DNA of 64,000 nt from positions 1 through 64,000 of the forward strand of contig NZ_AQXH01000005.1 of NCBI RefSeq assembly GCF_000375465.1, written 5' to 3'. Every line of letters starts with the position of its first letter. Positions within the stretch are counted from its first letter, which is position 1. Made by a program: the position numbers and the translations under genes. The notes beneath the pieces were generated by a model that was not told the origin of the DNA, searched no databases, and worked only from the letters and a program-made list of their open reading frames with translations. This DNA comes from Balneola vulgaris DSM 17893. GTDB taxonomy: Bacteria; Bacteroidota; Rhodothermia; Balneolales; Balneolaceae. Below, one piece after another: positions 10,315-18,996 of the stretch.

Positions 10315-10330
10315 GATAGAATAGTATAAC
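10315..10330 (+). repeat. 16-bp direct repeat, copy 2 (upstream of FG-GAP gene)
   Basis: Second perfect copy of GATAGAATAGTATAAC, 51 bases upstream of the ATG at 10382. The spacing to that gene would suit a promoter-proximal operator. The orientation relative to the gene is opposite to that of copy 1 relative to the regulator. Confidence 0.6.
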
Positions 10331-10381
10331 GTAGCTTGTACGCAGATTAGATAGTATTTAGCCACTCTTTTGATAATCATA

Positions 10382-13339
10382 ATGAATACTTCGACTATGT
10401 GGTTCAACTCTATAATTGATCTCAACTATTTACTTAATCGGGCACTTCGTAACGTTACATTTTACCCAGCATGTTTACTTCTGCTGTTGATTGGTAATTC
10501 CTCTGCTACAGCACAAGAAACTTTCAATACCTATACCGACTCCCTTGATGGATACAACGGATTCACTATCTATGGTGCTGAGGTTGAAAGTAAACTCGCC
10601 AATGACTTTCTGGTACTAGATTTAAACAATGATGGTATCGATGATTTAGTAATAGGTGAGCCAGGCTACAATAGTAATGTCGGTCGACTACAAGTTCTCT
10701 ATGGTTCTGAAGAAGGCTTTAGCTATGAGTTTCAAACTTCAGATATCGATAGCACTCAAGGCTTCACTGTTACAGGTGCATCTGCGGGTGAATGGCTAGG
10801 CTATGCATTGGCTAAAGGAGATGTTAATAATGATGGTATTGAAGACATCATTATGAGTGCGCACAATGCGAAGGTAAATGGAGTTAATAATCTTGGGCGA
10901 GTGTATGTGTTATTTGGCCGAAGTACTCCTTACCCATCAAATATTAATTTAAGCGACTTAACCTCATCAACGGGACTAACTATTTATGGTAATAGCGCCG
11001 ACGCAGGATTTATAGGTATAGATGTAGCCTCTGGAGATGTTAATAACGATACCTACGACGATATCATTATTGGAGCTCCATATTCAACCGTGAATGGAAA
11101 TTATAACACTGGCAAAGTAATCGTTGTATTCGGTACTACTTCCTTTGGAACAGACTCGTTAAACATCAACGATATTGATGGAACGAATGGTTTTTATATA
11201 GAAGGCATAAACGGTTCTGACGAAACGGGTTATAATATAGAGAGTGGAGATATAAACAACGATAACTATGATGACATTTTTATTGGTGTAATAGGAGATG
11301 ACACCAACGGCAGTAATGCGGGCAAGGTGTATGTTGTAAACGGAAAAAGCTCATTTAGTACCCCCATTAATCTTATTAACTTCAATAGTTCAACAGGGTT
11401 GTATTTCGACGGAATTGCAGCAGGTGATAAAGCAGGTAACGGATTAGGTACCGGTGATATCAATAATGATGGAATTGATGATTTATTCATAGGGGCTACT
11501 GAAGCAGATATAGACGGTAAAAGTAGTTCAGGAGAGATTTATGCAATACTTGGCAGCTCAACTATTGATAGCACCCTAACACTTTCCAATTTAAATGGCA
11601 CTAATGGATTCAAAATTAGTGGGCATACCTACAACCATAAATTGGGATCAAGCTTCTCTGTAGGCGATTTAAACAATGATTTAACGAACGACCTTGTAAT
11701 TGGAGCAACGAAACCAACTGTCATTTTTGGTGATGGCACTTTCTCAGACTCATTAAATGTAGCACAACTAGATGGTACAAATGGTTTCCTCTTTCAGTCT
11801 CACTCATCATATAATACTGTAAGTGTTGCAATAGCAGACGTCAACAATGATGGATCTAATGATCTTATCGCAGGTGATAGAGGAGGAGATTATCCTAGTA
11901 CTGCCAATAGTGGGGCCATCGATGTATTTTATAATCTTGATACCATAAACTTGCGTGATGGTGCAGGCTTTAAAATGCTTTCAACTCGTTATCATGGCAA
12001 TATTTTGCAAAGCTTATTGAATAACTTGTGGACCCAAGGAATGGTGGGTGCTGATACCACTGGTGGTTCAGCCAATGTATGGAATTGGGATAGTAGTACT
12101 CAAAACTGGGTGGCGTTAACTTCAACATCGGGTACCATTAACGCTGGACAAGGACTTTTATATTACAATTATGAGGCAGATAATATTCCTCCTATGGCGG
12201 TTCCACTCTATGGAGGTGCTCCAGATACTACAGCTGATAGCCTAGCTGTATTTAATGGCCTTGCAGATCAAAATTTTGAGCTGATTGGTAATCCTTTTAA
12301 TAAAGACTTGGACTGGGATGACGCATCTGACTTCAAGAAAACGAATCTAACCAATGTGATATATTCCTGGAATGAAACCGCAAATGCGGGATCTGGCGCA
12401 TGGGAGAGCTGGAATGGCTTTGCTGGTGATATAGCTGATGGTACATTTTCGCAAAACACCTCTTACTTCGTTCAAGCGGATGGTGTAGGCAGCCTAACGA
12501 TTTATGACAATTACACACCTCCATGCTGTTCCTTCCCATTTGAGCTCGTTGGTTCAAAACACGAACCAAAAGTATTAAGCCTTAATTTAAATGCTGAAGA
12601 TTTCAGTTCTCATGCTTGGTTTACATTTAATGATGAAGGGCAACTTTCACGAGATCGCTATGATGCTCTAGCCTTAGAAAGTTATGCAACAAGCTATCTA
12701 GAGCTAGCTGCTATTCTTCCTAATGGCGACTTAGTTCAAACTAATTCATTGCCATTGAACCAACGCGAGCGCATGGAATTCCCTATCGTGGCAAATGGTA
12801 ATATTGGAATAGAAATAGCTGAACTCACTTTTGGCAACTTAGAGCAGTTTGAAGGATGGGACATTTACCTAATTGACTCTAAGACTGGCACAGAATACAA
12901 AATAGATAACAATTCTAAGTATTCTATAGAGTTAGGAAATGTAGTAGCTAAGAAAAAAATGAGTCATATACCTACCCCTTCTCCAATTAAAAGAAAAGGG
13001 CAAACAAGTCGTTACTCCATAGCTATAATCCCAGGCGAAAATGTTTCTAACGAAGAAGTTGTTGAACTTCCAGAAGCTGTTGAACTCCAGCAGAACTACC
13101 CGAATCCATTCAACCCATCTACCACCATCGCTTATGGGTTGCCTCAATCTGGCAAGGTTACACTGGAAGTGTTTGATGTAATTGGACGAAAAGTAGCCAC
13201 CCTTATTAATGGTGAGACTAAGTCGGCTGGCCGATACACTGTTCGTTTCGATGCACGTAACCTAGCTAGTGGGATGTATATCTATCGCTTACAAACAGGC
13301 GCTAAAGTACTATCCAAAAAATTCACTCTCATTAAATAA
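10382..13339 (+). CDS. FG-GAP repeat surface protein with T9SS type A sorting tail
   Basis: Secreted protein of about 985 residues. A hydrophobic N-terminal segment ending near SSATAQ is followed by seven calcium-binding-like FG-GAP/integrin-alpha blades. Their motifs are DLNNDGIDDLVIG, DVNNDGIEDIIMS, DVNNDTYDDIIIG, DINNDNYDDIFIG, DINNDGIDDLFIG, DLNNDLTNDLVIG and DVNNDGSNDLIAG. A middle region of unclear fold (about 540-880) follows. The tail has LQQNYPNPFNPSTTI and ends VLSKKFTLIK, the type A sorting signal of the type IX secretion system. An in-frame TTG lies at 10370; I prefer the ATG at 10382, although ATG 10397 is also possible. Function is unknown: adhesion or ligand binding at the cell surface is typical for this architecture. 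Confidence 0.85.
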   Translation: MNTSTMWFNSIIDLNYLLNRALRNVTFYPACLLLLLIGNSSATAQETFNTYTDSLDGYNGFTIYGAEVESKLANDFLVLDLNNDGIDDLVIGEPGYNSNVGRLQVLYGSEEGFSYEFQTSDIDSTQGFTVTGASAGEWLGYALAKGDVNNDGIEDIIMSAHNAKVNGVNNLGRVYVLFGRSTPYPSNINLSDLTSSTGLTIYGNSADAGFIGIDVASGDVNNDTYDDIIIGAPYSTVNGNYNTGKVIVVFGTTSFGTDSLNINDIDGTNGFYIEGINGSDETGYNIESGDINNDNYDDIFIGVIGDDTNGSNAGKVYVVNGKSSFSTPINLINFNSSTGLYFDGIAAGDKAGNGLGTGDINNDGIDDLFIGATEADIDGKSSSGEIYAILGSSTIDSTLTLSNLNGTNGFKISGHTYNHKLGSSFSVGDLNNDLTNDLVIGATKPTVIFGDGTFSDSLNVAQLDGTNGFLFQSHSSYNTVSVAIADVNNDGSNDLIAGDRGGDYPSTANSGAIDVFYNLDTINLRDGAGFKMLSTRYHGNILQSLLNNLWTQGMVGADTTGGSANVWNWDSSTQNWVALTSTSGTINAGQGLLYYNYEADNIPPMAVPLYGGAPDTTADSLAVFNGLADQNFELIGNPFNKDLDWDDASDFKKTNLTNVIYSWNETANAGSGAWESWNGFAGDIADGTFSQNTSYFVQADGVGSLTIYDNYTPPCCSFPFELVGSKHEPKVLSLNLNAEDFSSHAWFTFNDEGQLSRDRYDALALESYATSYLELAAILPNGDLVQTNSLPLNQRERMEFPIVANGNIGIEIAELTFGNLEQFEGWDIYLIDSKTGTEYKIDNNSKYSIELGNVVAKKKMSHIPTPSPIKRKGQTSRYSIAIIPGENVSNEEVVELPEAVELQQNYPNPFNPSTTIAYGLPQSGKVTLEVFDVIGRKVATLINGETKSAGRYTVRFDARNLASGMYIYRLQTGAKVLSKKFTLIK

Positions 13340-13426
13340 ACACACTCAATGGGAAGCAAGTGGGTATGAATTCCTTACTTCCTATTCTTTGCCAAATCAC
13401 GATTTTTAACGTTAAATACGACTATT

Positions 13427-13609
13427 ATGAAAGCCATTGCCATTACGATAATTGTATTAGTACTCACACTTTTAGTTAGCACCTTATTATTTGCACAACC
13501 AGGCCTTCCAACTGCCCCAGCTCAAGCCCCAATTGATGGTGGACTTGGACTACTTGCTGCCGCTGGTGGTGCCTATGCTTGGAAGAAACTGAAAGCGAAT
13601 AAAGAATAA
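13427..13609 (+). CDS. PID-CTERM-like mini-protein (signal peptide plus sorting domain)
   Basis: Only 60 residues: an N-terminal hydrophobic secretion segment (about residues 1-23, ending LLFAQ), a short Pro/Ala linker, then PIDGGLGLLAAAG and a second short hydrophobic stretch closed by a basic cluster (KKLKANKE). This tripartite motif-hydrophobic-basic tail resembles the PID-CTERM protein-sorting domain annotated in Bacteroidota. The protein is essentially nothing but a secretion signal and that tail. It follows the T9SS gene by 87 bases with the same direction. The role is unknown. The family assignment is from memory of the motif. Confidence 0.7.
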   Translation: MKAIAITIIVLVLTLLVSTLLFAQPGLPTAPAQAPIDGGLGLLAAAGGAYAWKKLKANKE

Positions 13610-13621
13610 GTGGTATCTCTT

Positions 13622-13632
13622 TTAACGGTTTA
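13622..13632 (+). repeat. 11-bp inverted repeat flanking the DUF4112 gene, left copy
   Basis: TTAACGGTTTA here and its exact reverse complement TAAACCGTTAA at 14122-14132 bracket the DUF4112 gene. They may be chance or transcription signals. No transposase or target duplication accompanies them. Confidence 0.3.
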
Positions 13633-14103
13633 GTATTCACCAAAAAGGCGATCAAAGAATAGATCAATAAGTGCAATGATACCGGCAAGTACGCCTAGTA
13701 TGATAGCACCAAGGACTATAAAAACGACCCACACTATGATTGTACTTACAATGGTCGTCTCTTTTTGCTGATCTTCGTATTTATCGATGAGCTCAGAATT
13801 ACGTCGATTTGCCTTCCAACTCACATCAAAGAGATCGCCTAAAATTGGGATGCTACCAATGGCTACTTCTAGCAGAATATTAAAGCCCATTCTGAGAATA
13901 ACTACCACTGGAAGCTTTCGGCGTGAACCCTCCCACAAAAAGTATAGACCAATCAATCCTCCAATGATATCACCTACACCAGGTACTAAACCGATGATGG
14001 GATCTAAACCAATCTTAACCTTTGTCCCCGGAATTGTGAAGGCATCATCCAATACCCCCGCTACTTTCTGATGAGCTTTAGATTTTGTCTCCGTCTTTTG
14101 CAT
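13630..14103 (-). CDS. DUF4112 family membrane protein
   Basis: 157 residues. The conserved block LDDAFTIPGTKVKIGLDP followed by IGLVPGVGDIIGG near residues 20-50 is the DUF4112 signature. Hydrophobic segments lie at about 35-55, 68-90 and 122-148. The biochemical role of the family is unknown. It is convergent with the mini-protein (20 bases apart) and downstream of the PLP decarboxylase in the same direction (gap 39 bases), so it may share that transcript. Confidence 0.8.
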   Translation of the reverse strand: MQKTETKSKAHQKVAGVLDDAFTIPGTKVKIGLDPIIGLVPGVGDIIGGLIGLYFLWEGSRRKLPVVVILRMGFNILLEVAIGSIPILGDLFDVSWKANRRNSELIDKYEDQQKETTIVSTIIVWVVFIVLGAIILGVLAGIIALIDLFFDRLFGEY

Positions 14104-14121
14104 TTAACTTACCTCGGAATT

Positions 14122-14132
14122 TAAACCGTTAA
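14122..14132 (+). repeat. 11-bp inverted repeat flanking the DUF4112 gene, right copy
   Basis: TAAACCGTTAA, the exact reverse complement of 13622-13632, in the 39-base spacer before the DUF4112 start. Confidence 0.3.
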
Positions 14133-14142
14133 GTAAATGTGA

Positions 14143-15594
14143 CTAACGGCTCTTAGTTATTCGACTAGTGATTTCTCTTATAATATCTAATGCTAACTGT
14201 ACATGTTCCAAATGCGTTCGGAAACATAGAATAGCCACTCTTATATAAAAGGTACCGTCAATAGTTGTTGAGCTTAAAAATACTCTTCCGTCTTTATGAA
14301 TTTCGTCTAAGAGCTGTTTTGTAACCAGATTCGCATCTCTTCCATCGGGTTGAAAATGAAAATAAAACACGGATAGTTCGGGATCAGGGCCAACTTTAAT
14401 AGCAGGAATTTTTTGAACTTCTTGATAGAAATACCTGGCCAGTTCTAACTTCTCTTCTAATGCAGCTCTGAATGGTTTAATACCAAGCAACCTTAGGGGC
14501 AACCACATTCTAACCCCTCTAAAATGCTTCGTTAGCTCAGGAGATAAATCAGCAGGAGATAATTCACCTTGATTACTCATCGTATCCTGCATGTAATTAG
14601 CAGGCAAGTGTTGGGAATTGTATAGCTGCTTTTGATCTCTTACCAAAATAGCTCCAGACCCAAAAGGGAGGAACAACCCTTTATGGGGATCAATCACTAC
14701 TGAATCGGCTTTTTCTATCCCCTTGAGTTTCTTCTTCCCATATTCTGTAAGTGTAAAGAAGCCTCCATAAGCCGCATCCACATTGTACCATATGTTGTGA
14801 GCATTCGCTATTTCACCAATTGCATCTAAAGGGTCTACTGCTCCAACATCTGTGGTACCCGCCGAAGCCATGATCATTAATGGAATTAAACCACGCTCTT
14901 TATCTTCCTCAATCATCTTCTGAAGTTCTAAAGGTTTCATTCGGAATTTTTCATCCATGGGTACATGTCGGATTTTCGCCTCTTTTAAACCCGCATTAAT
15001 TATGGCCTTTGTTGAACTGTGATGGGCGTGATGAGTATAATATATGGCACACCGCTCAAAGTCTTTGGCTTTCACCCCACTTAGTTCACGTGCAGCTACC
15101 ATGGCTATTAAACTTGCCATAGAACCCCCTGATGTAAGGTTCCCTCCGGATGTTGATTCTGGCAACCCAACTAGATTACACATCCACTTAATCAACTGGT
15201 TTTCGAGCTTCACTGCTCCTGGTGCCGCATAGTAAACACCCACATATTTATTCGTAGCCGCTGCAAGATAGTCGCCAAGGGCTGATGCATATATACCTCC
15301 ACCAGGTATATAGCCCATATGTCCACCAGAGCCTCCATTAATACCAGGAACTAACACTTCCTCATTAAATTCTGAAAGTAGTGCTGCTAAACCCTCGCCT
15401 TCTTCAGAAAACCCTTTTAGTCCCTTTAAGTTTTTAAGGTCTTCATCTCTATAAAATGATTTTTCTTTGGGAAGAGACTGAATCCATTGGTCTGTGAATT
15501 CAACAATATCATCTACTATCGAGGGCTCCTTACTTGGAGCCATTTCTAATAAGCGTGCTTGCTGTTCTAATTCTTTTAACCTATTCGTACTCAT
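14143..15594 (-). CDS. PLP-dependent group II amino-acid decarboxylase
   Basis: 483 residues with the fold type I decarboxylase signature. SGGSMASLIAM is part of the cofactor pocket, and HHAHHSSTKA carries the histidine that stacks on the pyridoxal ring. ASAGTTDVGAVDP and NVDAAYGG (the Asp that binds the pyridine nitrogen) follow. VVIDPHKGLFLPFG has Lys305 as Schiff-base lysine. The family includes aromatic L-amino-acid, aspartate 1- and glutamate-type decarboxylases; substrate cannot be read from sequence. No transporter or biosynthetic partner is adjacent. Confidence 0.85.
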   Translation of the reverse strand: MSTNRLKELEQQARLLEMAPSKEPSIVDDIVEFTDQWIQSLPKEKSFYRDEDLKNLKGLKGFSEEGEGLAALLSEFNEEVLVPGINGGSGGHMGYIPGGGIYASALGDYLAAATNKYVGVYYAAPGAVKLENQLIKWMCNLVGLPESTSGGNLTSGGSMASLIAMVAARELSGVKAKDFERCAIYYTHHAHHSSTKAIINAGLKEAKIRHVPMDEKFRMKPLELQKMIEEDKERGLIPLMIMASAGTTDVGAVDPLDAIGEIANAHNIWYNVDAAYGGFFTLTEYGKKKLKGIEKADSVVIDPHKGLFLPFGSGAILVRDQKQLYNSQHLPANYMQDTMSNQGELSPADLSPELTKHFRGVRMWLPLRLLGIKPFRAALEEKLELARYFYQEVQKIPAIKVGPDPELSVFYFHFQPDGRDANLVTKQLLDEIHKDGRVFLSSTTIDGTFYIRVAILCFRTHLEHVQLALDIIREITSRITKSR

Positions 15595-15682
15595 GAATTT
15601 AAAATTCCCTAATAGCGTGCTGTTTTTTTATAAAGTATAAAAATACGAGCTAGGATTCAGTAAAAGCCTCATTTTATTCCAT

Positions 15683-15716
15683 AAAAAAAGCTCTGACCTT
15701 ATTAAGATCAGAGCTT
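15683..15716 (-). terminator. Intrinsic terminator after typA
   Basis: Hairpin AAGCTCTGA / TCAGAGCTT (15688-15696 with 15708-15716). It is extended by three pairs across a mismatch and followed on the minus strand by seven Ts. It lies 24 bases after the typA stop codon. Confidence 0.85.
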
Positions 15717-15739
15717 CAAATTCTAAACCAATTTTCTAC

Positions 15740-17560
15740 TTATAAATTGGTTTTCTTCTTCTCTTCGCGCTTGCGCTCGTTATGATCTAAGAACTTCTTA
15801 CGGATACGTAACGATTGAGGCGTCACTTCAAGGAGTTCATCATTGGCGATGAATTCTATACACTCTTCAAGACTCATCTTCTTTGCTTGCGAAATCTTGA
15901 TTGCATCTGCCGTTTGTGAAGCACGGTGGTTGGTAAGGTTCTTTTTCTTAGCCACGTTTACAACCATATCATCACTACGGTTATTTAGGCCTACTACCAT
16001 ACCAGTGTATACAGGATCACCTGGTTCAACGAAAAACTGACCACGATCTTGAATTCCTTCCAGTGCATAACCCGTTACATCACCTTTCTCAAGTGCAATC
16101 AAAGCACCACGAGTACGGCCAGGGATCTCACCAGCGTATGGCTCATAGCCATCAAACTGTTGGTGCATGATACCTGTTCCACGAGTTTCAGTTAACATCT
16201 CGCCACGGAAACCAATTAAACCTCTGGAAGGCACTCGGAATTCGATACGATTGTTCTCGCCTTCCTGGCTCATGCCTTGCATAATACCTTTACGTTTCTG
16301 CAAGTTATCAATCACTTTGTTGCTGTAATCGGTATGAACGTCAACCACTACTTCTTCAACCGGTTCGTGAGTAACACCGTCTACTTCTTGCATTAATACT
16401 TCTGGACGTGATACAGAAAACTCAAAGCCTTCTCTACGCATGGTCTCAATTAAGATGGCCATTTGTAATTCACCTCGACCCGACACTTTAAATACATCAG
16501 GGCTATCTGTAGCCTCAACTCTCATCGCAACATTCGTACGTACTTCTCTTTCTAAACGATCTTTGATCTGATTTGAAGTTACATACTTCCCTTCTAAACC
16601 AGCGAAAGGTGAGTTATTCACTCGGAAGTACATCGCAATGGTTGGCTTATCTAAATCAACATATTCTAGTGGAGTAGGATCGGTAGCATCGGTAAGAGTA
16701 TCACCAATATTTACGCTATCGTAACCAGCCATAGCTACAATGTCGCCAGCGTATGCTTCTTCAACAGGCTCTCTATTTAAGCCATTGAATGTAAACAGCT
16801 TCGTAGCACGACCTTTCATCTTCTGATCGCCTTTTCCAGAAATCAGAGCTACTTCTTGATTTAATTTCACAGTTCCTTGCTCAACACGGCCAACAGCAAT
16901 TCTTCCTACGTAGTCATTCCAATCGATGCTACTTACAAGCATTTTGAATTTCTCATCAACAGGCTGACTTGGAGAAGGTACATGCTCTACAATGGTATCC
17001 ATTAGTGGAGCTAAGCTCTCGCCTTCATCTTCTAAGTTCTGCTTTGCAATACCGTCGCGAGCAACAGCATACAATACAGGGAAGTCCAATTGATCGTTGG
17101 TAGCATCAAGCATCACAAACAGATCAAAAATTTCATCTAATACCGCATCAGGACGAGCATCCTTACGGTCAATTTTGTTGATTACAACAATCGGCTTATA
17201 GCCTAGACTTAACGACTTACGAAGTACAAACTTTGTTTGCGGTAATGGTCCTTCAGCAGCATCTACTAATAAGATTACTCCGTTTACCATTTTTAGGATA
17301 CGCTCTACTTCACCACCAAAATCGGCGTGACCTGGAGTATCCACGATATTTACTTTGGTATCTTTCCAAAAAACAGCCGTGTTTTTTGAACTAATGGTTA
17401 TTCCTCTTTCCTTTTCGAGGTCACCAGAATCCATTACCCTCTCTTCTACTTCCTGGTTTTCACGGAATGTTCCACTTTGTTTAAGAATTTGATCTACTAA
17501 AGTGGTTTTGCCATGATCTACGTGGGCGATAATGGCGATATTTCTAAGTTGCTGTGACAT
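15740..17560 (-). CDS. typA: Translational GTPase TypA/BipA
   Basis: Ribosome-associated GTPase linked to 50S assembly and stress or low-temperature growth. From the ATG at 17560 the product is 606 residues, the usual length, starting [20 protein letters not shown]. An upstream in-frame start would add 18 residues with no family support. DTPGHADFGGE, NKIDRKDARP and the C-terminal FRVPSRGLIGFRGEMLTETR and PGRTRGALIA blocks are diagnostic and separate it from EF-G and LepA. It is monocistronic by appearance, with its own terminator. Confidence 0.96.
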   Translation of the reverse strand: MSQQLRNIAIIAHVDHGKTTLVDQILKQSGTFRENQEVEERVMDSGDLEKERGITISSKNTAVFWKDTKVNIVDTPGHADFGGEVERILKMVNGVILLVDAAEGPLPQTKFVLRKSLSLGYKPIVVINKIDRKDARPDAVLDEIFDLFVMLDATNDQLDFPVLYAVARDGIAKQNLEDEGESLAPLMDTIVEHVPSPSQPVDEKFKMLVSSIDWNDYVGRIAVGRVEQGTVKLNQEVALISGKGDQKMKGRATKLFTFNGLNREPVEEAYAGDIVAMAGYDSVNIGDTLTDATDPTPLEYVDLDKPTIAMYFRVNNSPFAGLEGKYVTSNQIKDRLEREVRTNVAMRVEATDSPDVFKVSGRGELQMAILIETMRREGFEFSVSRPEVLMQEVDGVTHEPVEEVVVDVHTDYSNKVIDNLQKRKGIMQGMSQEGENNRIEFRVPSRGLIGFRGEMLTETRGTGIMHQQFDGYEPYAGEIPGRTRGALIALEKGDVTGYALEGIQDRGQFFVEPGDPVYTGMVVGLNNRSDDMVVNVAKKKNLTNHRASQTADAIKISQAKKMSLEECIEFIANDELLEVTPQSLRIRKKFLDHNERKREEKKKTNL

Positions 17561-17772
17561 TACATTTATTGACTGAAAAATTACAAGCCTTAAAGATACA
17601 GTTATTTCAAACAAATAATGATTATGAATTACTTATTTGTTATGAAGGCATGAGCTAGATTTTTCTCCACTTATTTGTGCATTCCTTCTCTAGGATAGCA
17701 CCATTACTATCAAAGTTTATACTAGTTATCTATTTTAATTTTTAATTGTTAACTAAAATAATTACTGTTGCT

Positions 17773-17792
17773 TATGCACTTCTGGGTGCATA
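17773..17792. promoter_or_regulatory. Palindrome TATGCAC-N6-GTGCATA, candidate operator
   Basis: Perfect 7-bp inverted repeat with a 6-base spacer in the 276-base gap between divergent typA and the DoxX-like gene, 44 bases before the latter's start. It is followed by an A-run rather than a T-run on the plus strand, so it is not an intrinsic terminator for that direction. A dimeric repressor or activator site is the simplest reading. No regulator gene is adjacent. Confidence 0.4.
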
Positions 17793-17836
17793 TAAAAAAA
17801 GGGACAATGTGAGTTATATAAATTAAGGGGACAGCC

Positions 17837-18196
17837 ATGAAACCGTGGTATAAATTCATTTATCAATTAGTGATCGGCATAATTGTACTAATAGATATTG
17901 ATTTGGGAGTTGCTAAAGTCATGTGGTTTGAGCAAACCGAGTCATTTTTCACAAATATAGGTTGGTCAAAAGAGATAGTTGTAGGCTTTGGTATTGGTCA
18001 ACTTCTGGGAGCTATTTTGCTATTCATTCCACAAACTAGAAAGATAGGAGCAGGTATTAGTCTCATTACCTTTATGCTATCAGCGGGTATTCAATACCAT
18101 ACTGGAAATGTTCAGGAAGGGTTACTGTTATTATTACCCGCAGCAGTCTGTATTTTCTTTATAACTGTATCTTTGCCAATTAAATCATTAGAGTAA
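17837..18196 (+). CDS. Small four-helix membrane protein, DoxX-like
   Basis: 119 residues, almost all hydrophobic, with four predicted helices (about 8-27, 48-66, 71-90, 95-113). Size, helix count and the FGIGQLLGAILLFIPQTRKIGAG stretch around the second helix resemble DoxX/DoxD-family small membrane proteins. I would not go beyond 'DoxX-like'. A purine-rich stretch (AAGGGGAC) precedes the ATG. A palindrome lies just upstream. It is the first of four same-strand small genes that are loosely spaced. Confidence 0.6.
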   Translation: MKPWYKFIYQLVIGIIVLIDIDLGVAKVMWFEQTESFFTNIGWSKEIVVGFGIGQLLGAILLFIPQTRKIGAGISLITFMLSAGIQYHTGNVQEGLLLLLPAAVCIFFITVSLPIKSLE

Positions 18197-18236
18197 GTTC
18201 TAGAATCTTTTACTTTACTAGCTTACTATTCTTGAT

Positions 18237-18893
18237 TTGAAACCTATGATAAGCCACCTTAAGCGTATTATACGCTACATTGACTCTTATTCACCTTACC
18301 CTGTCTTTTATCCATTTATGATGACAAAGGCAGAAAAGGAAATGTTTGATGCCTACATAAAACAATCGAATATATATTTAGAGTTTGGAGCTGGTGGCAC
18401 CACGATACGAGCCCTACAAAAATCAAATGCCAAGGTTTTTTGTGTTGAATCTAGTGCAGAGTGGACAGAGCACATCAAATCGTACATCATTGTAAAGAAA
18501 AACCACCCTTCTCGCCTACACTTCCATTATGCGGATATAGGCCCTACAAAGGAATTCGGGTATCCAATTCATACTGAAAACCCACAGATCTTTGAAAAGT
18601 ATATCGTTGACGTATTTGACAACTTTGAATCTTCTTTTCCTGATACCATTCTGATTGACGGCCGTTTTAGAGTAGCATGTGCATTAAAGAGTCTTATTGA
18701 AGCAACAAAAAAGGGGGTAACTCCTACTCTACTATTTCATGATTTTTGGAGTCGAGAACATTATCACATCATTCTAAAATTTGTAGACGTGATAAATCAG
18801 GTGGATGAATTAGGTGTATTTAAACCGAAAACCGATCTTTTATTAACTGAATTGGAGGCTTGTTATCAAAATTATATTAGCACCGCCGACTAA
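18237..18893 (+). CDS. Class I SAM-dependent methyltransferase-like protein
   Basis: 218 residues. LEFGAGGTTIRAL (about residue 47) fits the glycine-rich SAM-binding motif I, and VFCVESSAEW fits the acidic end of strand 2. ILIDGRFRVACALKSL is a motif seen in a group of uncharacterised Rossmann methyltransferase-like proteins. The start is TTG at 18237, or the ATG nine bases later. Substrate is unknown. It sits 41 bases after the DoxX-like gene, with no sign of functional coupling. Confidence 0.55.
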   Translation: MKPMISHLKRIIRYIDSYSPYPVFYPFMMTKAEKEMFDAYIKQSNIYLEFGAGGTTIRALQKSNAKVFCVESSAEWTEHIKSYIIVKKNHPSRLHFHYADIGPTKEFGYPIHTENPQIFEKYIVDVFDNFESSFPDTILIDGRFRVACALKSLIEATKKGVTPTLLFHDFWSREHYHIILKFVDVINQVDELGVFKPKTDLLLTELEACYQNYISTAD

Positions 18894-18996
18894 TCATCAC
18901 ATTTTTTAATGTTAATTAGAATTACACCCTTAATTTTCAATACTTCTAGGATTGCTTTAGCTTCAATTATAAAGGCTATATAAATCTGGGGAAATC

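Noticed and set aside
10010-10330. 16-bp repeats as target-site duplication of a mobile element
   Set aside because: The enclosed 290 bases have no terminal inverted repeats and no transposase, and 16 bp is long for a duplication; kept only as an alternative.
17561-17614. Extra 18 codons at the start of typA
   Set aside because: TypA homologues begin close to the P-loop; the extension has no family support and the ATG at 17560 fits the usual length.
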